From: Pyrus communis
Lineage: Eukaryota > Streptophyta > Magnoliopsida > Rosales > Rosaceae
NCBI RefSeq assembly: GCF_963583255.1
Contig: NC_084806.1
Location: forward strand, 27,190,735 to 27,254,734
Reading direction: 5' to 3'
DNA: 64,000 nucleotides
Position 1 is the stretch's first letter. Each line of letters begins with the position of its first letter. Made by a program: the position numbers and the translations under genes. The notes beneath the pieces are model-generated. The model did not search any database. It was not told the origin of the DNA and worked only from the letters and a program-made list of their open reading frames with translations. Of this stretch, positions 33,141 through 44,499 are shown piece by piece.

Positions 33141-34680
33141 AAAATTTATTATAATGATTTCGTTATTATGAGCCTTGGCTTTAGGCAGGTGTATGTTTTC
33201 TGCATATTACATGTTTTTCGGACCAGTTGCATTCCTTTTTTTTGTCTATTACATACTTGAAGCACCCATGTATTTGATGCGGATGTACGAGAATACTTTC
33301 GTGTAACTAGCAGATAGAAGTTTTCAGTCCAGTGGAGTTTAGATTTTCACTTAATAATATTTGAGGTATTAAGACCGAAGAAATAGATTTGTCAGGTGCC
33401 CAACTTTTTGATGTTCCCGGTAGTAATCAATAGACCTTTTCTTCTTGCAGGATGGTTGGTTTGTGCCTTTGCAGCATGCACCGGGAAGTGTACTTGCTGA
33501 TGAGAAAGCACTTAGTTCTTTAAACTTGTGGTTCGTCTCGGCAGGGGATTGCAGCATGAAAGATCATGTAACCAGACTTTATAGTTTCCGTATTTAATAT
33601 TTGTGTTTTTGGTTTTGAATTTACACAGAATTGTTTGTTTCTGTTCCCTTTCGCTTTCGTAATTTGTAGTTTGACGTACTGTGAGACGTTGAAACTGCTG
33701 TTTCTTTTGCTTGCGGAATGAAAAAGGTTCACTTTTTGGCATGTTTAAGTGAATTGCACCAACCAAATGAGTTATTTAATCGATTATCCTTTTGGATTTG
33801 ATTTTTCGAATTTCAAAATTCACTCTGGTCCGGCCTCAGGATTTGAATTTGGATGGAAGGGATCAGTGTATTCTTGCAGGAAAAGAAACCTTTGGTTGGT
33901 TAGGAATATTCCTCATTGCAGGCTTCTCCTGTAACTTGAAAAAAAAATTACCCCCCCTTCCCATTTTATTTCATAGCACAAAACCTTTATGTGATGGTGC
34001 ACTTGTGATTTGAAAGTTATTCGTAAGGCATTCACAAGGGGGTCCTTGCATTCGGGTCACTTATGAACTCATTTGGGTAAACCCGAATGCATAATTTCTC
34101 TCGTGTGTTTTGGGAAATTAAACCAAATTAAACCAAGCTAGTCAAGAATTTCCCGTAAAATGGGCTTTGTTTAATTTGCATTTATGTGACTAGCTTGGTT
34201 CAGGTACGAAATTGCGTTTGTGCTTGTAAGAAGTTTGTGAGGATAAAAGTGCTGATTTTCACCACTATTTGTGATTATTGGAGGTCTATTGAACCTTTGT
34301 GTGCTTGTAAAAGTTTGTGTTACTCTCCATATTGCAACGTACGTTTTTACCATGACGTGATATTCTTACTCTCACATCACCTTAAATTTCATTTTTCACA
34401 GTGACGATGAGTAAAAGTTAAAAGTTAAGGACAAGTTGAGCTTGAGTTGAGATTCATAAAATAATAACTAAAAAAAATAAAAATAAAAAAAATAAACTGG
34501 GGCTTCGTATTTCAGACTTGGGATGAAGCTTTTGTTGCCAACCATTCATCCAAGATAAAACGACATATCCCAACCGAAGTGTGTCCTTCCCTCCTTGGTC
34601 CTTTCTTTGATATTAGCCTTTGGAAGTTTGAGATAACCAGACGCCCAAAGAGATAGCGTTCGGCAGACAGAGAGAAGAAA
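33141..34680. other. Intergenic stretch between NOG1 and the H-protein gene
   Basis: No protein-like frames. Contains two small inverted repeats: an 11-base pair near 34047-34091 (TGCATTCGGGT / ACCCGAATGCA) and a 14-base perfect pair at 34131-34144 and 34187-34200 (AACCAAGCTAGTCA). Confidence 0.5.
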
Positions 34681-34681
34681 T

Positions 34682-35941
34682 ATGGCACTGAGATTGTGGG
34701 CTTCTTCTACAGCCAATGCACTCAGAATCTCCACTGCCTCCAAATCCCACCTCTCTCCTGCAGTTTCTCTCTCCAGATGCTTTTCTACTGGTACGTACAC
34801 TACACACTCCTCTCTCAACTTCATATTATATGGTTTAATAAGTCAATTTCTTTACATCTGTTTGATGCTACTAATATCGAAGGATGCTGCCAATTCATGC
34901 ATGATTTTGTTCAACTAGAATTTATGAGTGCTATGCAGATTTGGTTTTAGCGAAGTTGGCTAGAGCAGTGTGCTCCATCATCTGCAGTAATTTGCACTCA
35001 AGTTTGAATCCCCCACCTCGTAGTTTAAATAAATTTAGTGTAAATGTCATCGTTTGTCAAAGAAGATGGTGAATTTTAGGAGTGCTATGTATTTGGGGTA
35101 TTTTAAAGTTTGTTGTTTTTGGGTAATTAAGTTGAAAAGGTTTGGATATTGCAGTTTTGGATGGATTGAAGTATGCATCTTCACATGAGTGGGTGAAACA
35201 TGAAGGCTCAGTGGCAACAATTGGTATCACTGATCATGCTCAGGTTAATATTAATATGCATATCTCCATTTCTTTATCTTCGATGTCTCTTGCAACTGGA
35301 TTGAAGAACTATTTGTTTTTCTGAATTGTGTTGTGTAATTATTTCGTTTCCATAATGTTACATCGACATAACAAAATATAAAATAATCATCTCAAAAGTT
35401 GCACGCAAGTGTATAGACCATGGAATGGGTGATGTAGGTGAAGCTTTGTTTCAGGACCATCTTGGAGAAGTAGTGTTTGTTGAGCTGCCAGAATCTGGTC
35501 GTTCAGTCTCTCAAGGAGGCAGTTTTGGAGCTGTTGAAAGTGTCAAAGCAACCAGTGATATAAATTCCCCAATCTCCGGCGAAGTCGTCGAGGTTAACTC
35601 AAAGCTTACTGAATCTCCTGGTTTGGTAATTCATCTTCCTTTTTGCCTATACGTATTATTTTTCCTTAAGCAATGGTTAGCCTTCTTTCAATATTCTTCA
35701 AATATTCATTATATATACTCCGCATGCACGTTTTGATAAAGTACTGTACTTTTGTTGAAACAGTTTGACATGTTATGTTGCTAAACCGTTAATCGATTTT
35801 GGGTTTATTTAGATCAATTCCAGCCCCTATGAAGATGGATGGATGATCAAGATCAAGCCCAGCAGTCCATCAGAGCTAGAATCCTTGTTGGGACCTAAAG
35901 AATACACGAAATTTTGCGAGGAAGAAGATGCAGCCCATTAG
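34682..35941 (+). CDS. GCSH: Glycine cleavage system H protein, mitochondrial (four exons)
   Basis: Exons 34682-34790, 35155-35243, 35455-35625 and 35813-35941 join in frame, with GT...AG introns, to 165 residues, the usual length. Exon 1 encodes a Ser/Ala/Leu-rich mitochondrial presequence ([15 protein letters not shown]... ending RCFST). Exon 2 gives [14 protein letters not shown] and GITDHAQ. Exon 3 gives [13 protein letters not shown] and [21 protein letters not shown], where the Lys in SVKAT carries lipoic acid. Exon 4 gives PYEDGWMIK and ends EEDAAH. The H protein shuttles the aminomethyl group between the P, T and L proteins of the glycine decarboxylase complex in the mitochondrial matrix, a core step of photorespiration. 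An alternative acceptor 18 bases upstream of exon 3 (TAG at 35434-35436) would add six residues in frame. Confidence 0.96.
34953..35040 (+). repeat. Possible tRNA-derived SINE fragment in H-protein intron 1
   Basis: Box-A-like TTGGCTAGAGCAGTG (about 34959) and box-B-like AAGTTTGAATCCCCC (about 34999) have tRNA-like spacing. The head looks tRNA-derived; ends and duplications were not resolved. Confidence 0.4.
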
Positions 35942-36630
35942 ATATAAGCATGCAGTGAAGACCCTACAATCTTGAACTAACTGATGTTCAGCTGTTTAAG
36001 GTTCAATTAATGTTTGATTAAGTTGTTATTATTATCAAAGTACTGCAACATCTAAATCAAATGTGCTTTATTTATTTCCCTTTCTACTGTCCCATACATC
36101 AAGTTTCAACCTTCTGCCTACATTTCATGTGAATAAAAGTACTCGTTCAATCAAAACCCCAAAAGGTTCATGGAATCGTTTTCATACCACAAAAAAATAT
36201 AAAATTAAATGCAATTAGGGTGCGTTTGTCGCACCAGATTTTCTAGGACTAGATTAGTTTTAGGGACCAATCTGAATTGTATTGGTTTGGACTAAGCAGG
36301 ATAAAAATAGTGAAGTGTTTGGTGCAGTGCCGAACTAAGTTTCTGACTAGAATATTTTAAACCTAATATTTTTGTTATTAGGACAACAGGAAATTAAGAA
36401 ACATAAATTTTCGATTGCAAATCACACATTCAACTGGATACAGACTATTCCAAATTTATTTGGTTTGCCTTATACAAGAGCCTTGAAGGCCTGAACAGAG
36501 GATAAAACATTAGAATTGTAAAGAATCTTTCCATAAAGTTTCTCACAGTCGATCTTGTACTGAACAAGAATAACAGATCCAAAACACAAAGCTTAGCAAC
36601 TCAATATGTCGATTAAAGATTATCAAAACT
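35942..36630. other. H-protein 3' flank and degraded repeat
   Basis: The 3'UTR is followed by a segment (36219-36350) with GTGCGTTTGTCGCACC, reminiscent of terminal repeats of plant MITEs, but no matching second end was found. No gene. Confidence 0.35.
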
Positions 36631-36638
36631 ACAACAGT

Positions 36639-36839
36639 TCAGTCAAATGAGGGTACTGGATTTAGTCTGTGACAATGCCAAATCCATTCACAATCAAGAG
36701 GAACAACCAAAGGTCCTTCAGAAATTTGGGACTCTTGAATGTTTGGCAAGCATCGGGAGCCAACAAGCATTTTACCTGTAATTCCAATTTGGCCAGGCGA
36801 AAAATTTCGATTGCAAAAATACACATAACGTTGTTTCAT
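36639..36839 (-). pseudogene. Fragment of a glycine-rich domain protein gene (GRDP, DUF1399)
   Basis: The minus-strand frame contains ESQISEGPLVVPLDCEWIW followed by HCHRLNPV, which matches the most conserved part of the plant GRDP1/GRDP2 family (DUF1399; the WHCHRLNPV core). After NPV the match stops and a stop codon follows within four residues; upstream of LPNIQ the frame is not family-like. Only about 35 codons of a roughly 800-residue family remain, so this is a gene fragment. The break after NPV may coincide with an exon end (a GT follows CCA). How it arrived is unknown. Confidence 0.6.
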
Positions 36840-37015
36840 GAACTGAATCCCACAAATCCCAAATGGAGATTGAAAATTAAATGGGCTTCTAATTTTCTGG
36901 GTGAAATTCTCTCTGTTCAGGATAATGAAGAAACAGAGAGAAGAGGAAGAGAGATTCCTAAGGTGGGCTAGCTAGGATAAAGGGATATGGGAAGGACACA
37001 GACTCACAGTGGGAG

Positions 37016-37019
<4 letters not shown>

Positions 37020-37050
<31 letters not shown>
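37020..37050. repeat. (TC)n microsatellite
   Basis: A pure TC run of about 15 units. Confidence 0.95.
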
Positions 37051-37052
<2 letters not shown>

Positions 37053-37124
37053 AGCTTTAAGCACAGGAAGGGATGAGCGTTACATAAAAGCATTTTCATT
37101 TTCTAAGAATATGAAAGCAAGTCC

Positions 37125-37262
37125 ATGCGAACTCGGCACTGTTCATTTTAACGAAAAACCATATTTTTATATTAAAAAGTCAATTCTGGTACTGTTCACT
37201 TTATCCTTTATTTTATCTTTATCGTTAGAATTCGAAGTTTTCAAGTATTTTTTATTAATTTT
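37125..37262. repeat. Short interspersed repeat, copy 2 (GGTACTGTTCACTT family)
   Basis: Shares GGTACTGTTCACTTTA, the preceding 'acgaaaaaccatatttttat' type stretch and the following 'gaagttttcaagta' with the copies at about 1325 and 42598. Confidence 0.55.
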
Positions 37263-37695
37263 CCTCTCAAAATAAGCATACACCTTGCTCCGCAATGATA
37301 CAAAAAACGAGAACACAAACTATTGAAATCAAGGTCTAAAATATCGATGATATCGGAAATTTCGATGGAAATATTGAGATATTATCGATATCGATAAAAA
37401 TTGAATAAAAACCACGGAAATTGTAAGAAAAACTTGGAAATTTTTATTGAAACTTTGCAGGATGTTTATTTAGTCAATTATCTATTAGTTTATCACAAAA
37501 AATTGGAAGGAAATGCATTGCATGATGGATTTAACTGATTTAAGTTGATTATATAGCGAGCTGGCAAACATTGTGAGTGTAGAAAATATATAGTAAGTAA
37601 TGAAAGAAGTTTAAACACACCATAATCATTTATATATAATGAATTAGTAAAATATTTTACGCTTTATACATTGCATGGTAAGATACATGAGTGGC

Positions 37696-40600
37696 TTAGT
37701 ACCACATAGAGTTCCTACGAGGTTCAAAATTTTCACTATCTTCATCATCTCTATGTGTAGAGTAAGTGTATTGTGAAGAGTAGTCATCAAATGATAAATC
37801 CCCAAAATAGTTTTGCATGTAATTGTTAACATGCCACCCATATGGATCCGAGATTGGTTGACGTTGTCCATAAGCAAAATCATTTGAAGATTGAGTCTCA
37901 GATTCTTTCCATGAGTCACTCAATTCCATCCCAACAAGAATAAGATATGAAGGGTAGGGAAATGGTTGGTTATAAGTATAACCATAGTTACTACTTCCCA
38001 CTCCAATAGAGTCCGAAGTTATAGTTAACGAGTCATCTTCTTGACTTGACAAAGTCCCCTTGCCTCTTTCTCTACAAGTATAGTCCTTCCCTATGGCACC
38101 AATTCTTGGTCCTGCCTGCCTACTGCCATGGTCCTCATTCTGTGTTGCATGCGTGAAGTTTGCCTCACCAGTGAAGGGGCTCATAAATCCGGGAAGTGGT
38201 CCAACATAGTTTCCATATCCACCACTACCTCCAGCTCCACTATATCATTCATCATTCCCACCTCCGGTGGTAGGTGAGTCTCCTGATCTTGTACTAGAGC
38301 TATCATTAGTATCAACAGGATCTTGTGGTTGTGTAGGATTGGAAAAAGGTGGAATTCCAGTGTTTCTTGGTCTTGGGTGCAAAAGTTCTTCCAAAGAGTT
38401 AGCGCTGCTAGATCCCACCTCCTCCTTTAATACTCTTTCTACATTTATCCCTTCATTACGTGCTTCTTCAACAACTCTTAGAGCTGGGTTACCTTCATCA
38501 TCATCTAAATAAAGAGGTCTAATCCATTGATAAAGTTGGTTACCCTCTGTATCATCATCTTCAGCAACAATATCAAACACATCTAGTGGGTCACCACGGT
38601 CAACATCATCTATTTCTGCTTCCTTATCTCGAATTTGAAGCTTCATGTTGTAGTAGCAATAAACTAATTTTTCCAACGTACTATGAGCCAAACTATTTCT
38701 TTGCTTTGTGTGTATGAGTGCAAATGTACTCCAATTTCTTTCACAAGCAGATGAGGAAGTTGTTTGTGATAATACTTTGATTGCTAACTTTCTCACAGTT
38801 GGTGCATCAGTCCCATACATGATCCACCATTCAACTATAATGAAAAACAATGTTGATAAGCCTAATAACTCCAACAAATTCTATTATAAACTGATAGTGA
38901 AATATGTTTACACTCACTAGGAGACATTTTTGTTCGAGCAATAACTGATGTTGGTTCTCCAAAAGTTCTTCTTGCATCTTTAAACCATGTTAGCTGAATT
39001 CAATAAATCGTGTTAGTTTAATCCAACAATGTAATTATTATAATTTAAGTAATTGTGTACCTCATTTCCATATTGGCCAACTGCTGGTGATGCAGGGTCT
39101 AATTTAGAGTATACATTATGTACAACACGTATAAGGGTACCATCATCTCCAACACTGGGTCTGTATTGGTATCGAGGATTCAAATAATATGCTATTCAAA
39201 GAAACACATACTCTAATAAGAGAAATAATACTTATGCAACTAAAGAAATGAATTGCAAATTATAACATAATTTATACCTGCTGCATGCAAATTGTGGTAT
39301 AATATTTTATACCATCGGTCATCAATTATCTTTATGACCCAGCTTGCACCATGTTTTCTTTCCAAGTCCTCCTTCACTACACGCATCAACTCATATATTG
39401 CCCTCATAGTAGGATACACTTCTGTGTCAATGATCCGTAAAACTTTGTAAAGAGGTTCAAACACTTGGCACACATGTTCTGATTGAGTTCAAAAAGCATG
39501 ATCAAGCACTATACTTTCCACCATACAACCTGCATTTGAGCGGCTGAAATCGTGGTTGGCCCAATCGTCACTAGTGAATAGTTGCTTCAACCCTGCTTTC
39601 TTCTTAAGTAGGTTGTTTAATGCAATATAGTTGGTGGCGAATCGAGTGGTAGCTGGACGAATAATTTCTCCTTTGCAAAATTCACGCATCTTTGCCAACA
39701 ACCAATCGTGATTGTAAATATAATTTGTGATCATTCTAGCTCTTTTTACGACATTAGCAATATTCTCTCTCTTCCCCATTGCCTCAAACATGAGATAAAT
39801 ACAATGTGCTGCACATGATCTCTAAAACACATTATGATGCTTCATTAACTTTTTTCTAGCTTTGACAAATGCAGAATCGTTGTCGGTCATGACTTGGACA
39901 ACATTATGCTCTCCCACCTCCATGATTACATCCCTTAATAATTTGTAAATATACTTGTAGTTCTTTATATGGTCTGAAGTATCAACGGACTTCAAAAAAA
40001 TTGTCTTTCCCTTAGAGTATACCATGAAGTTTATGATAGACAATCTGGTCAGGCCAATCCATCCGTCACACATGATTGTGCAACCATTAGTTTCCCACTT
40101 TGACCTCAACTTGTTAACATACTTGCCAATGTCTTTATACTTCATTTCCAAATATTTGTTTTTTACCTCATAGGGAGTGGGAGGTTGTACTCCAACATCG
40201 GCCTGTTGACATCCCAATACCATATTTTTGAAATAATGTGTTGATGCCTTCTCAGCAGGGACATTTTCATAGATAAAGAACTTGCTAATTAGACGCCCCA
40301 TTCCCTCCTTCACATTACCTCCTGTGAAATAACTCCAAACACTATTTTGACGTGCTTTGGATGACTTATATAAACTTGCGGCTATTGGTGGTGTTGGTTG
40401 TGATTCTCTAACACTTGCTCCCCGTCTCATTTGTGCACCACCACTTGTCCCGAAACCTTGTGCTCTATTAGAAATTTTATGAAGGTGTTCTCTTTCCCAT
40501 GCTGACTGTTTGGAGACACGTAATGCTTGTTTGAAATTGCGTCGTTCTTCAAGTCCCATGTCATCATCACATTCGCCCTCATCGTCATCATCATCACTGT

Positions 40601-40919
40601 CAACTGCTTGGCCAATGACTTCTCCTCGTAGCCCAGCTCGAATATTTTCCATTCCATGTGTTTTCTTTTCCTTTTGGTGTTTTTTATTTTTTAATAATGT
40701 GGTGATGAATGCCTTCACTTATGGGGGGACATTATCGCATCGTTGGACATTATTTCCTGAATCTAATCCACTAAGATGGTACTTAAGTTGTGTCACTCCG
40801 CCACTCTTCATTACCCGACCACAATATTTGCAAATTGTGCCATGTTTGTTTCCGTCTATTGGGTCTCCATGTTCCCAAGCTGGATCACATTTAGTAACTC
40901 CACTAGACATCTTAAACAT
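37696..40919 (-). pseudogene. hAT transposase pseudogene (BED finger, DUF659, hAT dimerisation domain)
   Basis: Minus-strand exons in order: a BED zinc finger (DPAWEHGDP..., ICKYCG, QLKYHLSG; 40919-40719); an acidic linker and DUF659 (WETNGCTIMCDGWIG, VVQVMTDNDSAFVKA; 40718-39822); the catalytic-core region (39791-39489 and 39473-39240); and the C-terminal dimerisation domain (SSACERNWSTF; 38877-38245), followed by a Gly/Ser/Asp-rich tail ending near 37696. In-frame stops interrupt it at about 40719 (TAA), 39822 (TAG after NVF, where relatives have Trp), 39489 (TGA after HAF, again a Trp position) and 38245 (TGA). At least two introns remain. Such proteins cut and paste their own element; this copy cannot. 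Confidence 0.88.
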
Positions 40920-40924
40920 ACCTA

Positions 40925-42350
40925 TATTTATTTTTCATGGAAATTAGGCAATTGTTTTTTGGCCAAAAAATATAGTAGTGACGGTTATATAAGAGAACCT
41001 AAATAATAAAGTTATTCTACAGAAGAATTAAATAGGAAGTAAAGAAAATGATTGTAAGAATTTAAGTAATTATAAAAATAATATGGAATAATAAAACCTA
41101 ATATTAATGAATAATAATCCAATTTGATAATAAAATAATAAATAACATTAAACATATTAAAATTATCGTAGGGAATAATTATACAACATTACTTAATTAC
41201 TTCAAAAAAATTAACATGCAAGTATTATTTGGTTCTTAGATCACATGCACAAGTCCACACAAATTTTTTTGTTGTTGTATAAATTACAATAATATAAATA
41301 TAAGTTTGTAAACTTACCTTAAATATGGAACCCTTTGTGTAAAGGCCAAATAGAATCTGCGTGGACCAACAATAAAATAATAATTACACAAATGTGATGA
41401 AAACATATAAAGTCTTTAATAATGAATTAAGAGGCAATACACACACATGTAAGTGACCAAATAAAAAATAGAAAAATTAAAAACCACATGCCATTGACTA
41501 AGTAATTAATTGACACAAATTAAAATATAATACCACCAAAAATTTGGAATAGATAATAACAAACATGCAAATTAAATAACAATAATGAATGAGAATAACT
41601 TACTATAGTTCAGTTTTTTTTAACTTGGGGGGAAATTGAGGTTGATAGATGTTGAGAATAACATGAGCATTATGTTTTGTTTTGGAGAGATGTTGAGAAT
41701 AAGGGACGGCATGAGACCATTTGATTTTATTTGTATATATAGAAATAGAACTACCTAACCATATATATAGAAACATGACTACAACTAATTAGTTAGGTGA
41801 GTGAAATGATGAGTAGTTCAAAAGTAGATGCTTGAAAAGAAATTGTCAAACATTCATTGTCATGTGCAAATTTGTTTCTTGCAAAAAGAATTCAAAACAA
41901 AGCCATATATATAAATATTTTAGCATATTTTCACAAAAAATAAGTGATATGGTGGTCAAGGTGTTGAAGAAGTAAAATGGGAGGGGTTCGAAGTCCCTTG
42001 GTGTTTTTTTAAATATAGAAATTTATCCTAGATAATAAATATTAGCTTGCAAGCCTTGCAGACATCTTAATGACCATATAAATATTACAGACTGAATATG
42101 TAATCACAAACACATCTGTAGCGAGTTGGATAAGGCCCAGGTGCGTGGTTGACAAAGGGAGGGGTTTGAATCCCTCTATGCTCAAGATTGAGACTTTTCA
42201 GCATTTTTCAAGTATTTTTGGGTTTCATCTCGCGATATTATCGATATATTACCCAAATATATGCATTAAAATGCTGAAAATATATTGACGATAATTAAGT
42301 GGATATGTGTGAAAATATCGCCCTCTTAAAAAAACGATATTATCGGCATT
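40925..42350. other. Subterminal, non-coding part of the hAT element
   Basis: AT-rich, without protein-like frames. Contains two tRNA-like stretches with box-B-like sequence: GGGGTTCGAAGTCCC (about 41976) and GGGGTTTGAATCCCTC (about 42163). Confidence 0.4.
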
Positions 42351-42597
42351 TAATAGACTTATAATTATATATGGATTTTGATAGATTTATATGGATTCCT
42401 ATTATAGATTTCTATAAATTTGTATGAACTTCTTTAATGAATTTCTTAAGATTTTTAAAATTTTCATGAATTTCTTAAGATTTCTATGTATTGGTGCGTA
42501 CTGCGCACTTTGCTCTAAGTAAAACCACGATTCACTTTCGACAAAAGTTGGGGATACTAAATGAGCTTACATGATGAAAGAGTGGATATAGATAGTA

Positions 42598-42770
42598 TTT
42601 GGGAGTTTTAATGAAACACTTCCGGTACTGTTCACTTTTAACAAAAAAATCATTTTTACTCTAAAAAGTCACTTCCAGTACTCTTCACTTACACCATATT
42701 TTTGTCTTTTTGATTAAAACTCAAAGTTTTCAAGCAATTTAATTGGTTTTCCTATAATATTTTTCTACTT
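42598..42770. repeat. Short interspersed repeat, copy 3 (GGTACTGTTCACTT family)
   Basis: Shares CCGGTACTGTTCACTTTTAAC, the mid-part 'aaaaagtcacttccagtact' and the end 'aaaactcaaagttttcaag' with the copies at about 1325 and 37125. It lies 240 bases outside the hAT element. Confidence 0.6.
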
Positions 42771-43007
42771 GCAGTACTTGAGCAAATGATAGAGACCAAA
42801 ATCTCAAACTTTAACCAAAATCAATAGTTTCCAATTTCTAGGTTTGCAATGGAACCAAAATCCATTTTCTTTACCAAAAATTGCCAAATTTGTTTTATCA
42901 CAAACTACAAGCACATAACAAACGCAAAAGATTCAATCTTTTCTTAGCTTTCCTACCATCCAAAAATTAAAGAAAAAAAACGAAGACTGGAAATGAAAGA
43001 ATTAACC

Positions 43008-43511
43008 TTCAGAACTCCACGGCGGTATTGAATCGAGGATGGCGAGTGCGGGATCTTCCTCGTTCAAAATTTTGGGTTCGGGGCAAGGATGAGGGAGAGA
43101 GTGGTGGTGAGCTGGTGGTCGTAAGACAAGCATTTTTTTTATTAATTATTTCTATATAAAAATGCCAAGAACCATCACGTCCATTTGGATTCATCATCCT
43201 TGTAATATGAAGGTTTATCGCACTAATGACACCAGGAGTCTATCAATGTAACTAGACTCCTTGTACAGTTGTTATTCACACGCGTATTAGTTCGGAAACA
43301 CAACAAATATATTTACAATTTCTGAAAAAAGAGTAATTCCACGACTGATAACGCCAGCGTTGCTGCTAATCCTTGGGGTTTTCAAATCGCAAACGCTCAA
43401 GTTTTGATATCGGGGGATTGCACATTAGAAATAGGCATCAGTTCAGAGACATTCTTCTCATGCCCATTCCCGTGTGCCACCATAACCCTGTCCACCACAG
43501 CCAGAAAACTC
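43008..43511. other. Unassigned host sequence left of the MITE
   Basis: Slightly GC-richer than its surroundings. Possible small frames exist on both strands, but none is recognised as a known protein. Confidence 0.3.
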
Positions 43512-43519
43512 AGGTCGAG

Positions 43520-44190
43520 TAGGGGTGGGCATAAAAACCGCCAAACCGCAAAACCGCATCGAACCGTAAGAAAAAAAACCGAAAAAAACCGTGTTGACCG
43601 GAAAAGTCAACTTTGAGTGAAAAACCGAACCGAACCGTTCAAATCGGTTCCGGTTCCGGTTTCGAATGACCAAGAACCGGCCGAATCGAACCGAACCGTT
43701 TTATTAATAATAAATAAATAAATTATACACACACACATGTCATGGTATAATAGGTTGAAAAATAGGTTGAAAAATTGTGTACAGGAGCTGCTGCTTCTTG
43801 CTTGCTCTCTGAAGTCTGAAAACTTGCAATTTGTTTCATCATTTTTTTGTTTGTTGACTGATTGACCAGTGCATATGTATTTTAGTTGTCTCTTTTTGTT
43901 GACTTGGTGCCACTACCAAAGACATTTGCATTAAAAAAGATGTGTTGTATGCAACTTTATGTAATCAGTTTTAGAAGATGTATTTGAATGCATAATGATT
44001 TGGTGTTCAAATAATTTATTATTAGGAACCGTAAACCGGCAATAACCGAATCGGAACCGGTGTAGACCGAACCGTAATGTTCTAGTCATAAATTTAAGTG
44101 GAACCGCACCGAATCGAACTGTTAATATATTTCGGTTCCGGTTCCAATTTAGGAGTGGAACCGCACCGAACCGCACTGTGCCCACCCCTA
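43520..44190. mobile_element. hAT-type MITE (671 bp, 8-bp target duplication)
   Basis: Ends TAGGGGTGGGCA and TGCCCACCCCTA are perfect 12-base inverted repeats. The flanks are AGGTCGAG (43512-43519) and AAGTCGAG (44191-44198), an 8-bp duplication with one mismatch. The interior has many 'gaaccgaaccg' and 'cggttccggttcc' motifs near both ends and an AT-rich centre with no coding capacity. The 8-bp duplication and this terminus type fit a non-autonomous hAT element. Confidence 0.9.
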
Positions 44191-44198
44191 AAGTCGAG

Positions 44199-44480
44199 AA
44201 CCTGATCTGGTACAGGGTAAGATATTGCGATAAGCAACTCCCTGGCCAGCTCATCAGAAACCTCCTTGCAGAGTACTCCATTATCCATAAAATTCCGAAT
44301 CTTCCTGCATTTCAAAAACCCAACTGTTATCAAGCTGTGATAAGCTTCGGCAAACACCAAAATTTTTGCTATTCTTTTTCTATGACCTGCTCTACTGTGT
44401 CCACCCAAAAGCTGTTCCATAGTTATCCAGCTGCTGTGCATAAACCAACTTTGAACGTCCGTTTGCATATGACATTACAG
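44199..44480 (-). other. Unassigned, possibly transcribed sequence right of the MITE
   Basis: A minus-strand frame of about 120 codons (44468 leftwards) contains KEVSDELARELLIAISYPVP and runs into the MITE. The sequence beyond the MITE (43511 leftwards) continues without obvious repeats, so the MITE may have hit a gene or gene remnant. I do not recognise the protein. Confidence 0.3.
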
Positions 44481-44499
44481 ACACCACCGGTTAAGATTC

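Larger units (their letters stand above)
37330..42360 (-). mobile_element. Decayed hAT-superfamily DNA transposon (about 5 kb, ends approximate)
   Basis: The outer ends contain degenerate inverted sequences rich in 'atatcgat': left AAGGTCTAAAATATCGATGA, right (reversed) AAGTCTATTAAATGCCGATA. Between them lies a hAT transposase gene on the minus strand with introns and stops. I could not identify a convincing 8-bp target duplication, so the ends are approximate. The subterminal right part (41000-42300) is AT-rich and non-coding. Confidence 0.65.

Noticed and set aside
35425..35736. Alternative frame starting [10 protein letters not shown] within the H-protein gene
   Set aside because: It is exon 3 read with retained intron sequence on both sides; the four-exon model gives the exact family length and motifs.
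41945..42190. Possible tRNA genes or SINE heads in the hAT subterminal region
   Set aside because: Box-B-like stretches are present but no complete cloverleaf or convincing box A; too weak to call as RNA genes.
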